Assembly (NCBI GenBank): GCA_905339255.1
Contig: CAJPFO010000004.1
Span: 1 to 61,188 of the forward strand
Direction of reading: 5' to 3'
DNA: 61,188 nucleotides
Source: Myxococcaceae bacterium
Lineage (GTDB): Bacteria > Myxococcota_A > UBA9160
The notes beneath the pieces are model-generated. The model did no database searches. It saw only the letters and a list, made by a program, of their open reading frames with translations, and was not told the origin of the DNA. Below, one piece after another: positions 33,177 through 41,858 of this stretch. Numbering within the stretch: position 1 is the first letter of the stretch; each line of letters starts with the position of its first letter. The position numbers and the translations under genes were made by a program.

Positions 33177-34614
33177 CGCCGTCCCTCCGCGTCGTGCGAA
33201 CGACGCTCTCGAAACTCCCGTCGACCACTCGCGTCTCGACGATCGTACCGGGCGGCGCCTGCGCGACCGAGCGGACGAGCGAGCCGGAAGCGTCGGTCGT
33301 GAGCGAGAAGCCGCGCGCGAGCGCCGTCCTGGGATCTGCGGCACGAAGCAGCGACTCGAGGGCAGCGAGCCGCTCGCGTTCGCGCGCGATCCTCGCGAGA
33401 ACCCGCTTCGCCGAGAAACGCTCACGACGTGCGAGCAGGCGTTCGGACACTTCGCGAAGACGCGACCTCTGCGAAGCGCCGAGCGTTCGCCCCGCCGCGC
33501 CGAGCGCGAGCTCCGCCTCGCGAAGCCTTCCGAGCGCGCGGACACGGAGCGTCGCTCCCACCCGTGCGAGCCGGCGCTCTTCGCCGCCGAGCCGGGTTCG
33601 CACCTCCGCGCGAACGGCTTCGGCCGCGCGGCGAAGCTCGCTTCGCCGCTGGTCGACGAGCTTCCGTGTCCCCTGCCGAAGCCCCGTCTGCGCGCGCTCG
33701 AGCCGCTCGCTCGCCGCTCGAAGCCGGAGCCGCCAGACCGAACGCAGTCGGACGGCGCCCTCATCGAGACGGCGCGAAACGGCAACGAAGCGGCCGACGA
33801 GCGCCTCGGCGACGGCAGTGGGGGTCTTGAAGCTCTGTCCCGCCACCGCGTCGAGCACGCCCGTATCGATCTCGTGTCCGATCCCCGTCCAGACCGGAAG
33901 TGGGTAGCCTGCGATGCGTCGGGCGATGAGCTCGTCGTCGAGCCAGGCGAGCTCGGTCTTGCTTCCGCCACCACGAGCGATCACGACCAAGTCGACCGGC
34001 AGCCGCTCGCACGCATCGAGGGCCGCGAGGATGCTCCGCTGCGCATCCTGCCCCTGCATGGTCGCGCCCGCGAGGAAGATCTGGAAGCCGAACGGACTCG
34101 CCGAGAGTGTCTCGACGAAATCGAGACAGGCGGCGCTCCCAGCGCTCGTCACGAGTGCGATCCGGTTCGGGAGCATCGCCACGGCGAGCCTCGCGTTGCG
34201 ATCGAGGAGCCCCTCCTTCCCGAGCGTCTCGAGGATCCGGCGGCGGCGAAGCTCGAGCTCGCCGAGTGCGAAGGCCGGATCCATGTCGCGGCCGCGCAGC
34301 GAGAGGCCGTAGCGGGGATGGAACTCGACTTCACATTCGATCCCGACCTGTGTGCCGTTTTCGAGTGCGAGGTCGAGGCCTGCCTTCGCGAACTCGGCCC
34401 GGATCCGCTGGAGGTCGCGCTCCCAGATCGTGCAGCGGAGCTGCGCCACCACGCCGTGCGCGGAGTCGCTTTCGACGAGATCGCAGTAGAAATGCCCGCG
34501 CTCGCGAGCCGAGCTGATCTCCCCGCGCACCCAGAAGCGCCGGCCGAAGGCCGGAGCGAGGAGCTCGCGGATCCTCGCCGTGACCTCGGAGAGCGCGAAG
34601 AAGCGTCGCGACAC
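33169..34614 (-). CDS. xseA: Exodeoxyribonuclease VII large subunit
   Basis: A 481-residue nuclease subunit. The N-terminal OB-fold lies at 1-100 (ALSEVTARIRELLAPAF; FWVRGEIS), the catalytic domain at 120-300 (DLVVIARGGGSK, TGIGHEIDTGVLDAVAG, KTPTAVAEAL) and a long coiled coil to the end. It degrades single-stranded DNA to oligonucleotides with XseB. GTG 34614 is the best fit to the family N-terminus; the frame is open upstream without similarity. Confidence 0.92.
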   Translation of the reverse strand: MSRRFFALSEVTARIRELLAPAFGRRFWVRGEISSARERGHFYCDLVESDSAHGVVAQLRCTIWERDLQRIRAEFAKAGLDLALENGTQVGIECEVEFHPRYGLSLRGRDMDPAFALGELELRRRRILETLGKEGLLDRNARLAVAMLPNRIALVTSAGSAACLDFVETLSASPFGFQIFLAGATMQGQDAQRSILAALDACERLPVDLVVIARGGGSKTELAWLDDELIARRIAGYPLPVWTGIGHEIDTGVLDAVAGQSFKTPTAVAEALVGRFVAVSRRLDEGAVRLRSVWRLRLRAASERLERAQTGLRQGTRKLVDQRRSELRRAAEAVRAEVRTRLGGEERRLARVGATLRVRALGRLREAELALGAAGRTLGASQRSRLREVSERLLARRERFSAKRVLARIARERERLAALESLLRAADPRTALARGFSLTTDASGSLVRSVAQAPPGTIVETRVVDGSFESVVRTTRRDGDG

Positions 34615-34685
34615 GCCGCGAGGGTATCGCCCGGGCGAGCCGATCACGAGCCGTGCCGACCCACCCGAGATCTCGCTTCCGAGTC

Positions 34686-35330
34686 CTAGCGCGCGGCGCC
34701 CCCGCGGAGCGCGGCGAGAAGGTCGGGACGCATCGCGGCGAAGGCCGCCTTGAACGCGTCGAGGGACGATTGGCGAACGGCCGAGGTCTGCCCGAGGGCA
34801 CCGAGGCCGACCATCATCCCGGCCTCGCTCTCTCCCATCGCAGAATAGTCCTTCGAGAAGATCGGCTTTCGCCCCGGACCGAAGGCCTCGGCGCGGAGCG
34901 TCAGCTTCGCCCGGTAGTCTTCGAAGACGTACGAAGGCACCGTGAGCACGAGCGTGAGCCTCGGGTTGCCGCTCGCCGGCTCCCGGAACGAGGTGCTCCG
35001 CTCGTAGAGCCCGACGAGCTGCGGAAGCTCCACATCGGCGACCTGGACGAGCATCTCGCCGTAGTTCACGACCCACTGGTTGGCGACGCCGCTCGCCCAT
35101 GCGCGGAACGTGTACGACTGCGCGGCGGTCGCCGGATCGATGACGGCGACGAGCGCGGCATCACCGAGCTTCTCCGCGCCGACCGAGTAGTGCCACGAGG
35201 TATCGGCCGCATTGAAGGCGATCGGATGCGCACATCCGGATCCGATCGCGCCGACTGCGAGTCCGAACGCGAGCACGAGCCCGCCGTGAGCGAAGCTCCC
35301 GTAGAAGCGGACCCTTCCAAACCCTCGCAT
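34686..35330 (-). CDS. Hypothetical lipoprotein
   Basis: A 214-residue protein with a signal peptide ending IGSGC (lipidated Cys33). The mature part has DPATAAQSYTFRAWASGVANQW and AKLTLRAEAFGPGRKPIFSKDY, with alternating strands and a helical end. I do not recognise the family. GGAGGG lies just before the ATG at 35330, an unusually good ribosome site. It is upstream of xseA on the same strand, 71 bases apart. Confidence 0.7.
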   Translation of the reverse strand: MRGFGRVRFYGSFAHGGLVLAFGLAVGAIGSGCAHPIAFNAADTSWHYSVGAEKLGDAALVAVIDPATAAQSYTFRAWASGVANQWVVNYGEMLVQVADVELPQLVGLYERSTSFREPASGNPRLTLVLTVPSYVFEDYRAKLTLRAEAFGPGRKPIFSKDYSAMGESEAGMMVGLGALGQTSAVRQSSLDAFKAAFAAMRPDLLAALRGGAAR

Positions 35331-35522
35331 GAAGCCCTCCCCGCTCGCACCCGCCTGCCGGCCCGCGCCGTCGCATGCCGCTGGCCCCGAAGTGCGTCGA
35401 ATGAGCCGCTTTGGGTACACGCGCTCGAGCCGCCGGTCAACACGGGGTCGACCGGAACCCTCGTGGTCAACGGGCCCTTCGAGGCCTTCTCCGACGCATC
35501 ACCGGTGCGGGCGAACCGCGAG

Positions 35523-35544
35523 GGGCGACCCGGCGGGGCGGCCC
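35523..35544. repeat. Degenerate copy of the palindromic intergenic repeat
   Basis: GGGCGACCC-GGC as at 1129 and 1201, but the right arm is GGGGCGGCCC, so pairing is imperfect. It lies in the 241-base gap between the lipoprotein and the hybrid kinase; the rest of this gap holds no supported gene. Confidence 0.45.
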
Positions 35545-35571
35545 GGCAACCCGGGATCTCGGGCCGTCTCC

Positions 35572-37755
35572 CTAACCGCCGAAGCGCTCGACGATCCGCG
35601 CGAGCGAATCGGGGCGAAGCGGCTTCGTCACGTAGTCGTCCATGCCGGCGGCGAGGCAGCGCTCGCGATCGCCTTCGAGCGCGTGGGCCGTCACGGCGAC
35701 GATCGGAATCCGCGCCTTCGAGCCGGCGAGGGATCGGATCCGTCGCGTCGCCTCGAAGCCATCGATCCCCGGCATCTGGCAGTCCATGAGGACGAGGTCG
35801 TACTCGCCGCTTTCGAGACGCGAGACGGCCTCGGCCCCGTCGCTCGCGAGATCGACGCTGCAGCCGAGCCGCTCGAGAAGCCGTCGCAGGACGCGTTGAT
35901 TGACCGGATTGTCCTCGGCCGCGAGAACGCGCAAGGCACGTCCGGCGGTGGACCGCGCCGCGAACCGCTCTCGCGGCGAGACGAGCGGCGCAGCGCAGAC
36001 GGGTAGCGGCAACACGAACCAGAAGCTCGAACCGCGCCCCACCTCGCTCGAGACTCCGAGCTCGCCGCCCATCCGCTGCACCAGCTCGCGCGAGATCGAG
36101 AGCCCGAGTCCCGTTCCTCCGAAACGGCGCGTCGTCGAGGCGTCGGCCTGCGTGAACGCGTCGAAGATCGTCTCGAGGGCACTCGCCGGGATCCCGATCC
36201 CGGTGTCCGAGACCTCGAAGCGGAGCGTCGCGACGGCTGCCTCGATGGCGTCGCAGCGGACGCGCAGCACCACCCGCCCCTGCTTGGTGAACTTGACTGC
36301 GTTGCCACCGAGGTTCACGAGCACCTGTCGGATGCGGCCGGCATCCCCCACGAGCCAGAACGGAACTCCCGCGTCGATCTCCGTTTCGAGCGCGATCCCG
36401 TTCTCCCGCGCCTTCGGGCCGAGCAGGACGACGAGATCATCGGCGAGCGCTCGCGGCTCGAAGGGCGCCGAGTCGATGCGGAGCTTCCCGGCCTCGAGCT
36501 TCGAGAAGTCGAGGACGTCGTCGAGCACCTGGAGCAGCGCCTCGCCGGAGCGCAGGATGTCGTCGACGACCGATCGCTGCTCGGCATCGAGGCCGAGTTC
36601 CGCGAGGTGCTGGGCGTGGCCGAGAACTCCGTTCATCGGCGTGCGGATCTCGTGGCTCATGTTCGCGAGGAACTGCGAATTTGCGACCGCCGCGGCCCGC
36701 GCGGCCTCGGTCGCTGCGAGGTAATCGGTCACGTCCCGAAGCACGACGAGATGCCCCGAAAGGTCCCGTCCCTTTTCGCGAAGCTCGCAGATGCGGAGGT
36801 CGAAGCTGCGCGGCCCTTCCGGGGTCCGGATCTCGAGCGCGCTCGTCGCCTCCTTCGCGGGCTCATCGAGCGCCTCGAGGAGTTTCGGAAACCCGGCGAG
36901 CGCGTCGTCGACGCGGAGATCCTGGACGAAGACGTCCTCGAGGCCGAGCACGCGGCGCGCCGCGGCGTTGGCGTCGACGATCCGTCGTCTCGTATCGACG
37001 ACGAGAATCCCATCGCTGAGCCGTGCAACGACGGTGCTGCGGCTCACGGGAAGCGCTTCGAGGATTCCCTGCCTCGCGAGGCCCCAGGCGAGCACGGCGG
37101 AGGTGAGCGTGAGCGCGTAGGGCGTCGGATCGATCGGGCGCGGCCCGGCGTAGCCGGCGAGATAGAGGACGTTCGCGATCCAGGGCGCTGCGAGCGCGGC
37201 GAAGACGAGCGAGGCCTCGAGGCGGTAGTGGCGCCAATCGCGGCGGTACTTCGAAGCGAGAAGCCAGGTTCCCGCACCGAGCGCCACGTACGAGTAGGCG
37301 GCGAGGAGCCAGAAGCCGGGGCCGAAATGGAAGCGAAGGACCCGGTGCCCGAGCACCGCGGGTACCAACTCGATCTTCGGCCAGAGCCAGCCGTGCGAAT
37401 CGTTGGTGAGTGCGAGCGCGAGGACGAAGACGGGGATCGCCCAGAGGGCGAGGAGTGCCCTCCGTCCGAGCCACGCATCGCGCCGCACCGCACGCGCTGC
37501 GAGCAAGAAGAACGCGAGCGGAACGGAGACCACGCCCAGGTAGATGATCTTGCGAACGAGGATCTGATCGTCGGGATCCTTCATCAGGATCGAAAGACCG
37601 GCGAAGAGGAGCCAGATCGAGAGGCCCGCGAAGAGCAGCGTGGCGGACGGCCCCGTCGCCGTATGGAAGCGGCGCAGCAGGCGCTCGGCGACGACCGCCG
37701 TGAAGACGCCCATGCCGATCGGAACGAGCGCGAGGACCACGAGGCCGAGATCCAT
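35572..37755 (-). CDS. Hybrid sensor histidine kinase with 7TM input, PAS and receiver domains
   Basis: A 727-residue inner-membrane protein. Seven hydrophobic helices (1-235) resemble the 7TM N-terminal module of histidine kinases. A PAS domain (240-350), HisKA with His368 in MSHEIRTPMNG, HATPase (N-box [27 protein letters not shown]) and a receiver with phospho-Asp658 in LVLMDCQMPG follow. There is no output domain, so the phosphate must pass to an Hpt protein or other regulator outside the window. Start ATG 37755; GGGAGGG is about 11 bases upstream. It diverges from the DUF422 gene across 244 bases. Confidence 0.9.
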   Translation of the reverse strand: MDLGLVVLALVPIGMGVFTAVVAERLLRRFHTATGPSATLLFAGLSIWLLFAGLSILMKDPDDQILVRKIIYLGVVSVPLAFFLLAARAVRRDAWLGRRALLALWAIPVFVLALALTNDSHGWLWPKIELVPAVLGHRVLRFHFGPGFWLLAAYSYVALGAGTWLLASKYRRDWRHYRLEASLVFAALAAPWIANVLYLAGYAGPRPIDPTPYALTLTSAVLAWGLARQGILEALPVSRSTVVARLSDGILVVDTRRRIVDANAAARRVLGLEDVFVQDLRVDDALAGFPKLLEALDEPAKEATSALEIRTPEGPRSFDLRICELREKGRDLSGHLVVLRDVTDYLAATEAARAAAVANSQFLANMSHEIRTPMNGVLGHAQHLAELGLDAEQRSVVDDILRSGEALLQVLDDVLDFSKLEAGKLRIDSAPFEPRALADDLVVLLGPKARENGIALETEIDAGVPFWLVGDAGRIRQVLVNLGGNAVKFTKQGRVVLRVRCDAIEAAVATLRFEVSDTGIGIPASALETIFDAFTQADASTTRRFGGTGLGLSISRELVQRMGGELGVSSEVGRGSSFWFVLPLPVCAAPLVSPRERFAARSTAGRALRVLAAEDNPVNQRVLRRLLERLGCSVDLASDGAEAVSRLESGEYDLVLMDCQMPGIDGFEATRRIRSLAGSKARIPIVAVTAHALEGDRERCLAAGMDDYVTKPLRPDSLARIVERFGG

Positions 37756-37949
37756 CGCGCAGCCACCCTCCCGGTCGGGGCGCGCCGGCTGCTCCGGCTC
37801 CGGCGGGAGGAGGCGGCCCCGCAGATCCATCGGCGCGGCGGGCCGTCGTCCTGACCCTTCGGAAGACCCACGCGCGCAGCCTCCGTGAAAAGCCCGACGC
37901 CGCCGCACGCGACGCGCGCCCGGCCTTCCCCTCGTCGGACGATTGCGGG

Positions 37950-37955
37950 TATAAC
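37950..37955 (+). promoter_or_regulatory. Possible -10 box for the DUF422 gene
   Basis: TATAAC, preceded by GGG, 45-50 bases before the ATG at 38000 in an otherwise very GC-rich gap. No good -35 hexamer is visible. Confidence 0.25.
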
Positions 37956-37999
37956 GGTCCTCGCCGCGCCGGATCCCCGGCCGACGATCCGGAGCGCAG

Positions 38000-39103
38000 A
38001 TGGGCGAGGCCCTCGAATGGCGATCGGCGCAGGGCGAAGCCGGCGATGCGACGCAAGCCCGCGCGCACGTGTTCACGGATTTTAGGGAGCTTCTCGCCTG
38101 GCGAACCCTCGCCCGGGAGATCTGGGACCACCTTCCGATCTGGTTCTTCACCTTCGAAGCGATCGGCGTCCTGCACTTCCTGGTCTCGAACGTCCCTCGC
38201 GCGGAGTTCGAGCAGATCGGGATCCCGATCTGCGCCTTCGCCTGGACGACGGCATTCCCCCTTTTCTGGGTGCTCCTCTACCAGACGCTCCGCGTGCGCC
38301 GCTCCGAGCGACTCGCGGCCTTCGGCGCGCGGCGCTACGCGATCCCGCTCGCGATCGCGATCGCGCCCTTTGCGATCTACGTCGCGTATGCGATCGCGCC
38401 CTTCCTCCGCAACGAGCTCGAGCTCGCGACCCTCACGCATTTCTTCGAGCTCATGCAGCTCTTCTGGATCGCCGCCTTCATGGTGCACGTCGCAGCCGAG
38501 CGCGGCGCCTCTCGCTTCGCCACGTTCTTCGGTGTGGCCTGGCTCTACGGGCTCGTCCTCGAGAACGGCGGCATCGTGATGGGATATTTCTTCGAGCCCG
38601 GCTACCGCTTCTACCTGGGCGGTCTTCCGGCGCCGTTCGCGACGATGATGGGCTGGTGCCTCGTCTTCTACGCCTGCATCGAGATCGCGAGCCGCCTGCG
38701 CGAGCGGCTTCCCTTCCCGCTCGCCGCGCCCGGATCGGCGCTCCTCACGACGGCGCTCGCGCTCTCGCTCGACCTGCAGCTCGATCCGCTCGCGAGCCTT
38801 TCGGGGGTCTTCTGGCGCTGGAACGACGCCTTGCCGAACGGGTTCCTCTCGGTTCCGTTCGTGAACTACCTGGCCTGGTTCTGCGCCTTTCTCCCGTTCT
38901 CGTTCGCGTATTTCACGATCTTCGACCGAAGCGACCTCGGCGAGTGGTCGAAGGTCGGACGGCTCCTCGTCTCGATCCCGAACGTCTGCGTCGTCGCGGC
39001 GATCCTCTTCTTCGGCTCGGCGGCGATCGTCGAGGGCGGCTTCGACGGGCCGACCTTCCGGATCCTCCGCGAGTTCTTCGCGAAGCTCGCGCCGTACGCA
39101 TGA
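38000..39103 (+). CDS. DUF422/CruF-like (carotenoid biosynthesis) membrane protein
   Basis: A 367-residue protein with eight or nine membrane helices. The segment 180-210 (WLYGLVLENGGIVMGYFF... GGLPAPFA) and SLDLQLDPLAS match the conserved core of the DUF422 family, whose best-known members are carotenoid hydratases (CruF) and the bisanhydrobacterioruberin type. Possible role: hydration of a carotenoid or other polyprenoid end group. GGAGCGCAG precedes the ATG. No other carotenoid gene is in the window, so the substrate is uncertain. Confidence 0.6.
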   Translation: MGEALEWRSAQGEAGDATQARAHVFTDFRELLAWRTLAREIWDHLPIWFFTFEAIGVLHFLVSNVPRAEFEQIGIPICAFAWTTAFPLFWVLLYQTLRVRRSERLAAFGARRYAIPLAIAIAPFAIYVAYAIAPFLRNELELATLTHFFELMQLFWIAAFMVHVAAERGASRFATFFGVAWLYGLVLENGGIVMGYFFEPGYRFYLGGLPAPFATMMGWCLVFYACIEIASRLRERLPFPLAAPGSALLTTALALSLDLQLDPLASLSGVFWRWNDALPNGFLSVPFVNYLAWFCAFLPFSFAYFTIFDRSDLGEWSKVGRLLVSIPNVCVVAAILFFGSAAIVEGGFDGPTFRILREFFAKLAPYA

Positions 39104-39185
39104 ATCGCGGCATCTTCTCCGGAGGCGCGGAGCCTCGAGACGTCGATCTGCCACCGCGACGCCGTGGTGCGTCTCCGGAAGCGAG

Positions 39186-40004
39186 CTACGCGCTCGTCAT
39201 CCTGCGCGCCCCGGCGGCGATCGCGAGCAACCCCGAACCGAGAAGGAGACCGCTGCCCGGCTCCGGGATCGGCACGCCGTAGAGGAACTCGACCCCGGCG
39301 ATGTCGTCCGGATCGAGTTCGCGCTGGATGATCCCGAGGCAGCTCGGCTCGACCTGCATGACCGGGCAGGTTCCATCGAAAGCCGGATGTGCGAGACCGA
39401 GCGCGTGCCCGATCTCGTGCAGGATCAGGCTTTCGATGTCGTTCGGCGCGGTCGAGGCCAACGGGAACGCGTCGCCCTCGTTGCCGGGCTGGAAGGCGTA
39501 GAACGAGTTGGCGTCGAGCAGGATGTCGCCGGCGCCCGTACCCCCGTTGGGAGGCGGAGCGAAGCCGACGGCGCCGCCGCCCGAGGAGAACGCGAAGACG
39601 CCGATCCGGATGTCCGGCGACGTCGCGCCGGGATCGTTGATCGCGAGCCCGCCGTCCGGATCGGGACCCGTGAACGTGATGTTGCCTGCGGCTGCCCAGG
39701 CTTCGAACGCCGCCGTGAACGTGGCGACGAGATCGGTGAGCGGCGTGAGCGTGTAGCCGATGCCGGGTCCATTCTCGATCTGGATCGAGCTCACGCTCGT
39801 GCCGGGACAGGCCGCGCCACAGTAGGACGACCCATCCGTGCCGACGGGAACGAAACCCCACGTCACGGTGCCGCCGGGGGTACCGGCCGCGTTGTCGCCC
39901 CACTTGAGAAAGCCTCCCGATCCGTCCGGGAAGGTCGCGAAGGCGCCGGCCGTCGCCGGCGCGGCAATCACGAACAACAAGATCCTGAGCAATGTGCTGC
40001 GCAT
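39186..40004 (-). CDS. Matrixin-like metalloprotease with PEP-CTERM tag
   Basis: A 272-residue exported protein. Signal peptide 1-22. Near 193-206 the zinc motif HEIGHALGLAH provides His196, Glu197, His200 and His206 (HExxHxxGxxH), with VMQ as the Met-turn, as in matrixins. The N-terminal part has KWGDNAAGTPGGTVTWGF, often found in such bacterial proteins. It ends IPEPGSGLLLGSGLLAIAAGARR, a PEP-CTERM tag, so exosortase sorting is expected. No pro-peptide cysteine switch is evident. Start ATG 40004. Confidence 0.88.
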   Translation of the reverse strand: MRSTLLRILLFVIAAPATAGAFATFPDGSGGFLKWGDNAAGTPGGTVTWGFVPVGTDGSSYCGAACPGTSVSSIQIENGPGIGYTLTPLTDLVATFTAAFEAWAAAGNITFTGPDPDGGLAINDPGATSPDIRIGVFAFSSGGGAVGFAPPPNGGTGAGDILLDANSFYAFQPGNEGDAFPLASTAPNDIESLILHEIGHALGLAHPAFDGTCPVMQVEPSCLGIIQRELDPDDIAGVEFLYGVPIPEPGSGLLLGSGLLAIAAGARRMTSA

Positions 40005-40162
40005 GGAGGGCAACCTCTTCTCGGGGTCGCTCGAGCGCCACGAGCCCCGTTGGGGCGCGCGCGCGAGGCGACTCGATCGCATGAATCGAACCTGGGCATG
40101 GATCGGCACAACCACCGCTCGGCCGGGCGAATCCGGTGCCCGAGCAATGAGTGGCCGCCGGC

Positions 40163-40198
40163 TTCCAAAAGTGTTGGAAACCCCCCAAGAAGTTCTTG
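40163..40198. promoter_or_regulatory. Two adjacent inverted repeats between alcohol dehydrogenase and matrixin genes
   Basis: TTCCAA-AAGTG-TTGGAA (40163-40179) and CAAGAA-G-TTCTTG (40186-40198) are perfect dyads seven bases apart, in the 237-base gap upstream of the matrixin gene and downstream of the dehydrogenase stop (both minus). They could be an operator or part of a terminator; there is no T-tract. Confidence 0.4.
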
Positions 40199-40241
40199 CT
40201 CCGGGGACGGGAAGTTCCGCGGGGTCGCCGCCCCCCCACGC

Positions 40242-41309
40242 CTATACCTCGAGGACGACCTTGAGGACGTTCTCCTGGTGCCCGGCGAAGATCTCGTAGC
40301 CGTGGACGCCCTCCGAGAGCGGCAGACGGTGCGTGATGATGCAGGTCGGATCGAGGCGGCCCGCTTCGATCAGCGGAATCAGGCGCGGAACGTGGACCTG
40401 CGGGTTCACGAGGCCGGTGCGAAGCGAGATGTTCTTCATGAAGAAGAGGATCCACGGAAGCTGGACCATCGGCTCGGCGACGACGCCGATCACGGCGACG
40501 CGGCCTCCCGCTCGCGTCACGAGCGCGGACTGCGTGATGAGTTCGCCGCGCCCGACGGCCTCGATCGTCGCGTCGGCGCCGAGGCCACCGGTGCGTCCCA
40601 GGACGTACTCGACGAGGTTCGTCTTCGTCGGATTCACGATCTCACAGCCGCTCTGGCGAGCCCGCTCGAGACGCTGCTCGTCGGGATCGACCGCGATCAC
40701 ACGCGCCGCGCCACACAGCCGCGCGCACATCTGTGCGAAGGTGCCGACCGGACCGCAGCCGAACACGACGACCGTATCGCCGGGAGAGACTTCGGCGAGC
40801 TCGGCGCCCATGTAGCCGGTCGGAAGGATGTCGGTGAGGAAGAGCGCCTGCTCGTCCGTGATCGAGTCCGGAACCTCGAAGAGGTTCGCATCCGCGAAGG
40901 GGACCCGCGCCGCCTCGGCCTGGCCACCCGGGAGCGCGTGACCGAAACCGAAGATGTTCCCGGCGCCTCCGCCCTGCGTCATCACGACACAGCCGCTGTA
41001 GACGCCACGACGGCACGCGACACAGGCGCCGCACCCCACCGTGCACGAGGCGAGCACGCGGTCTCCCTTCCGGAAACGGCGGACCGCCGAGCCCACCTCC
41101 TCGACCACGCCGAGGAATTCGTGCCCAACGGCGAACCCGGGCCGCGTATTCGGGCTCTCGGGCAACCCGCCGTGCCAAAGATGGAGGTCCGACCCACAGA
41201 TCGCCGCTCGCGAGATGCGAACGATCGCGTCGGTCTCGGCAGCGAGCTTCGGATCGTTCGTGTCGCCGACGCGGAAATCGTGCTTGCCGTGGTAGAGAAT
41301 CGCCTTCAT
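40242..41309 (-). CDS. Zinc-dependent medium-chain alcohol dehydrogenase
   Basis: A 355-residue MDR enzyme. Catalytic zinc is held by ICGSD (Cys38) and GHE (His62-Glu63); the structural zinc loop CTVGCGACVACRRGVYSGC supplies the four cysteines. The Rossmann motif is VFGCGPVGTFAQM, with an Asp (VIAVDPDEQR) after the second strand, which favours NAD over NADP. It oxidises an alcohol or polyol; the set of motifs resembles the S-hydroxymethyl-glutathione/threonine-dehydrogenase neighbourhood, but the substrate is open. Start ATG 41309. Confidence 0.9.
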   Translation of the reverse strand: MKAILYHGKHDFRVGDTNDPKLAAETDAIVRISRAAICGSDLHLWHGGLPESPNTRPGFAVGHEFLGVVEEVGSAVRRFRKGDRVLASCTVGCGACVACRRGVYSGCVVMTQGGGAGNIFGFGHALPGGQAEAARVPFADANLFEVPDSITDEQALFLTDILPTGYMGAELAEVSPGDTVVVFGCGPVGTFAQMCARLCGAARVIAVDPDEQRLERARQSGCEIVNPTKTNLVEYVLGRTGGLGADATIEAVGRGELITQSALVTRAGGRVAVIGVVAEPMVQLPWILFFMKNISLRTGLVNPQVHVPRLIPLIEAGRLDPTCIITHRLPLSEGVHGYEIFAGHQENVLKVVLEV

Positions 41310-41858
41310 CGCAGGGTCTCCCTCGTGGTTTCGTCGTGGCTGTGCCTTCGGCTACGCCGGCGCGGGAGCGGCCCGACGAGCGTACCGCTTCCTCCCCCTC
41401 GGCGCAGGCGCCCCGAAGGCGGGCGAAGACCGCGATTCGCGAGCGCGATCGAAGCGTTCCACTCTCCGAAGTTCGCGCGAACGGTCGAGAGCCTCCACGA
41501 TCCGAGCCGTGCCGGCGCCCTGCGCTCGACCTGGACACCATCCGGCGTCACCTCGATGCCGAAGCGAGCGCTTCGATCCTGCGGTCGACCTCGGCCTCCT
41601 CGGCGAACTCCACGGCGAAGCGGACTTCCGCTTCGGGCGCGCCGGCTTCGAGGGGAACTCCGACCTCGACCTCGGTCCTCCGCCCGCTCGGTCGCGCGCC
41701 GTCGCGGATCGGGGCGCCGTCCCGCGCGCCACGACGCGACGCATCAGGAATCGCGGGGACCGCCGCGTGGCCCGTTACGCAAGTTTCACACGGCGCGCGT
41801 CCGGAGGCGTCAAACTTTGCGCTGGACGGGGCGCCGGCCCGGCCCTCCCGGAGGACCC
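41310..41858. other. 549-base gap without a supported gene
   Basis: No start-to-stop gene is convincing. On the minus strand 41680-41548 reads as a protein-like segment (TEVEVGVPLEAGAPEAEVR...EALASASR, then stop) without any ATG, GTG or TTG start upstream, and 41500-41352 in another frame reads RIVEALDRSRELRRVERFDRA and ends in an Arg-rich tail. This could be a frameshifted gene remnant or chance in GC-rich DNA. A loose inverted repeat (CGCAAGTTT at 41778-41786 and AAACTTTGCG at 41812-41821) lies just upstream of the radical SAM gene. Confidence 0.3.

Noticed and set aside
39104-39185. Possible bidirectional terminator between the DUF422 and matrixin genes
   Set aside because: Only a 5-base GAGGC/GCCTC stem and no T-tract on either strand.
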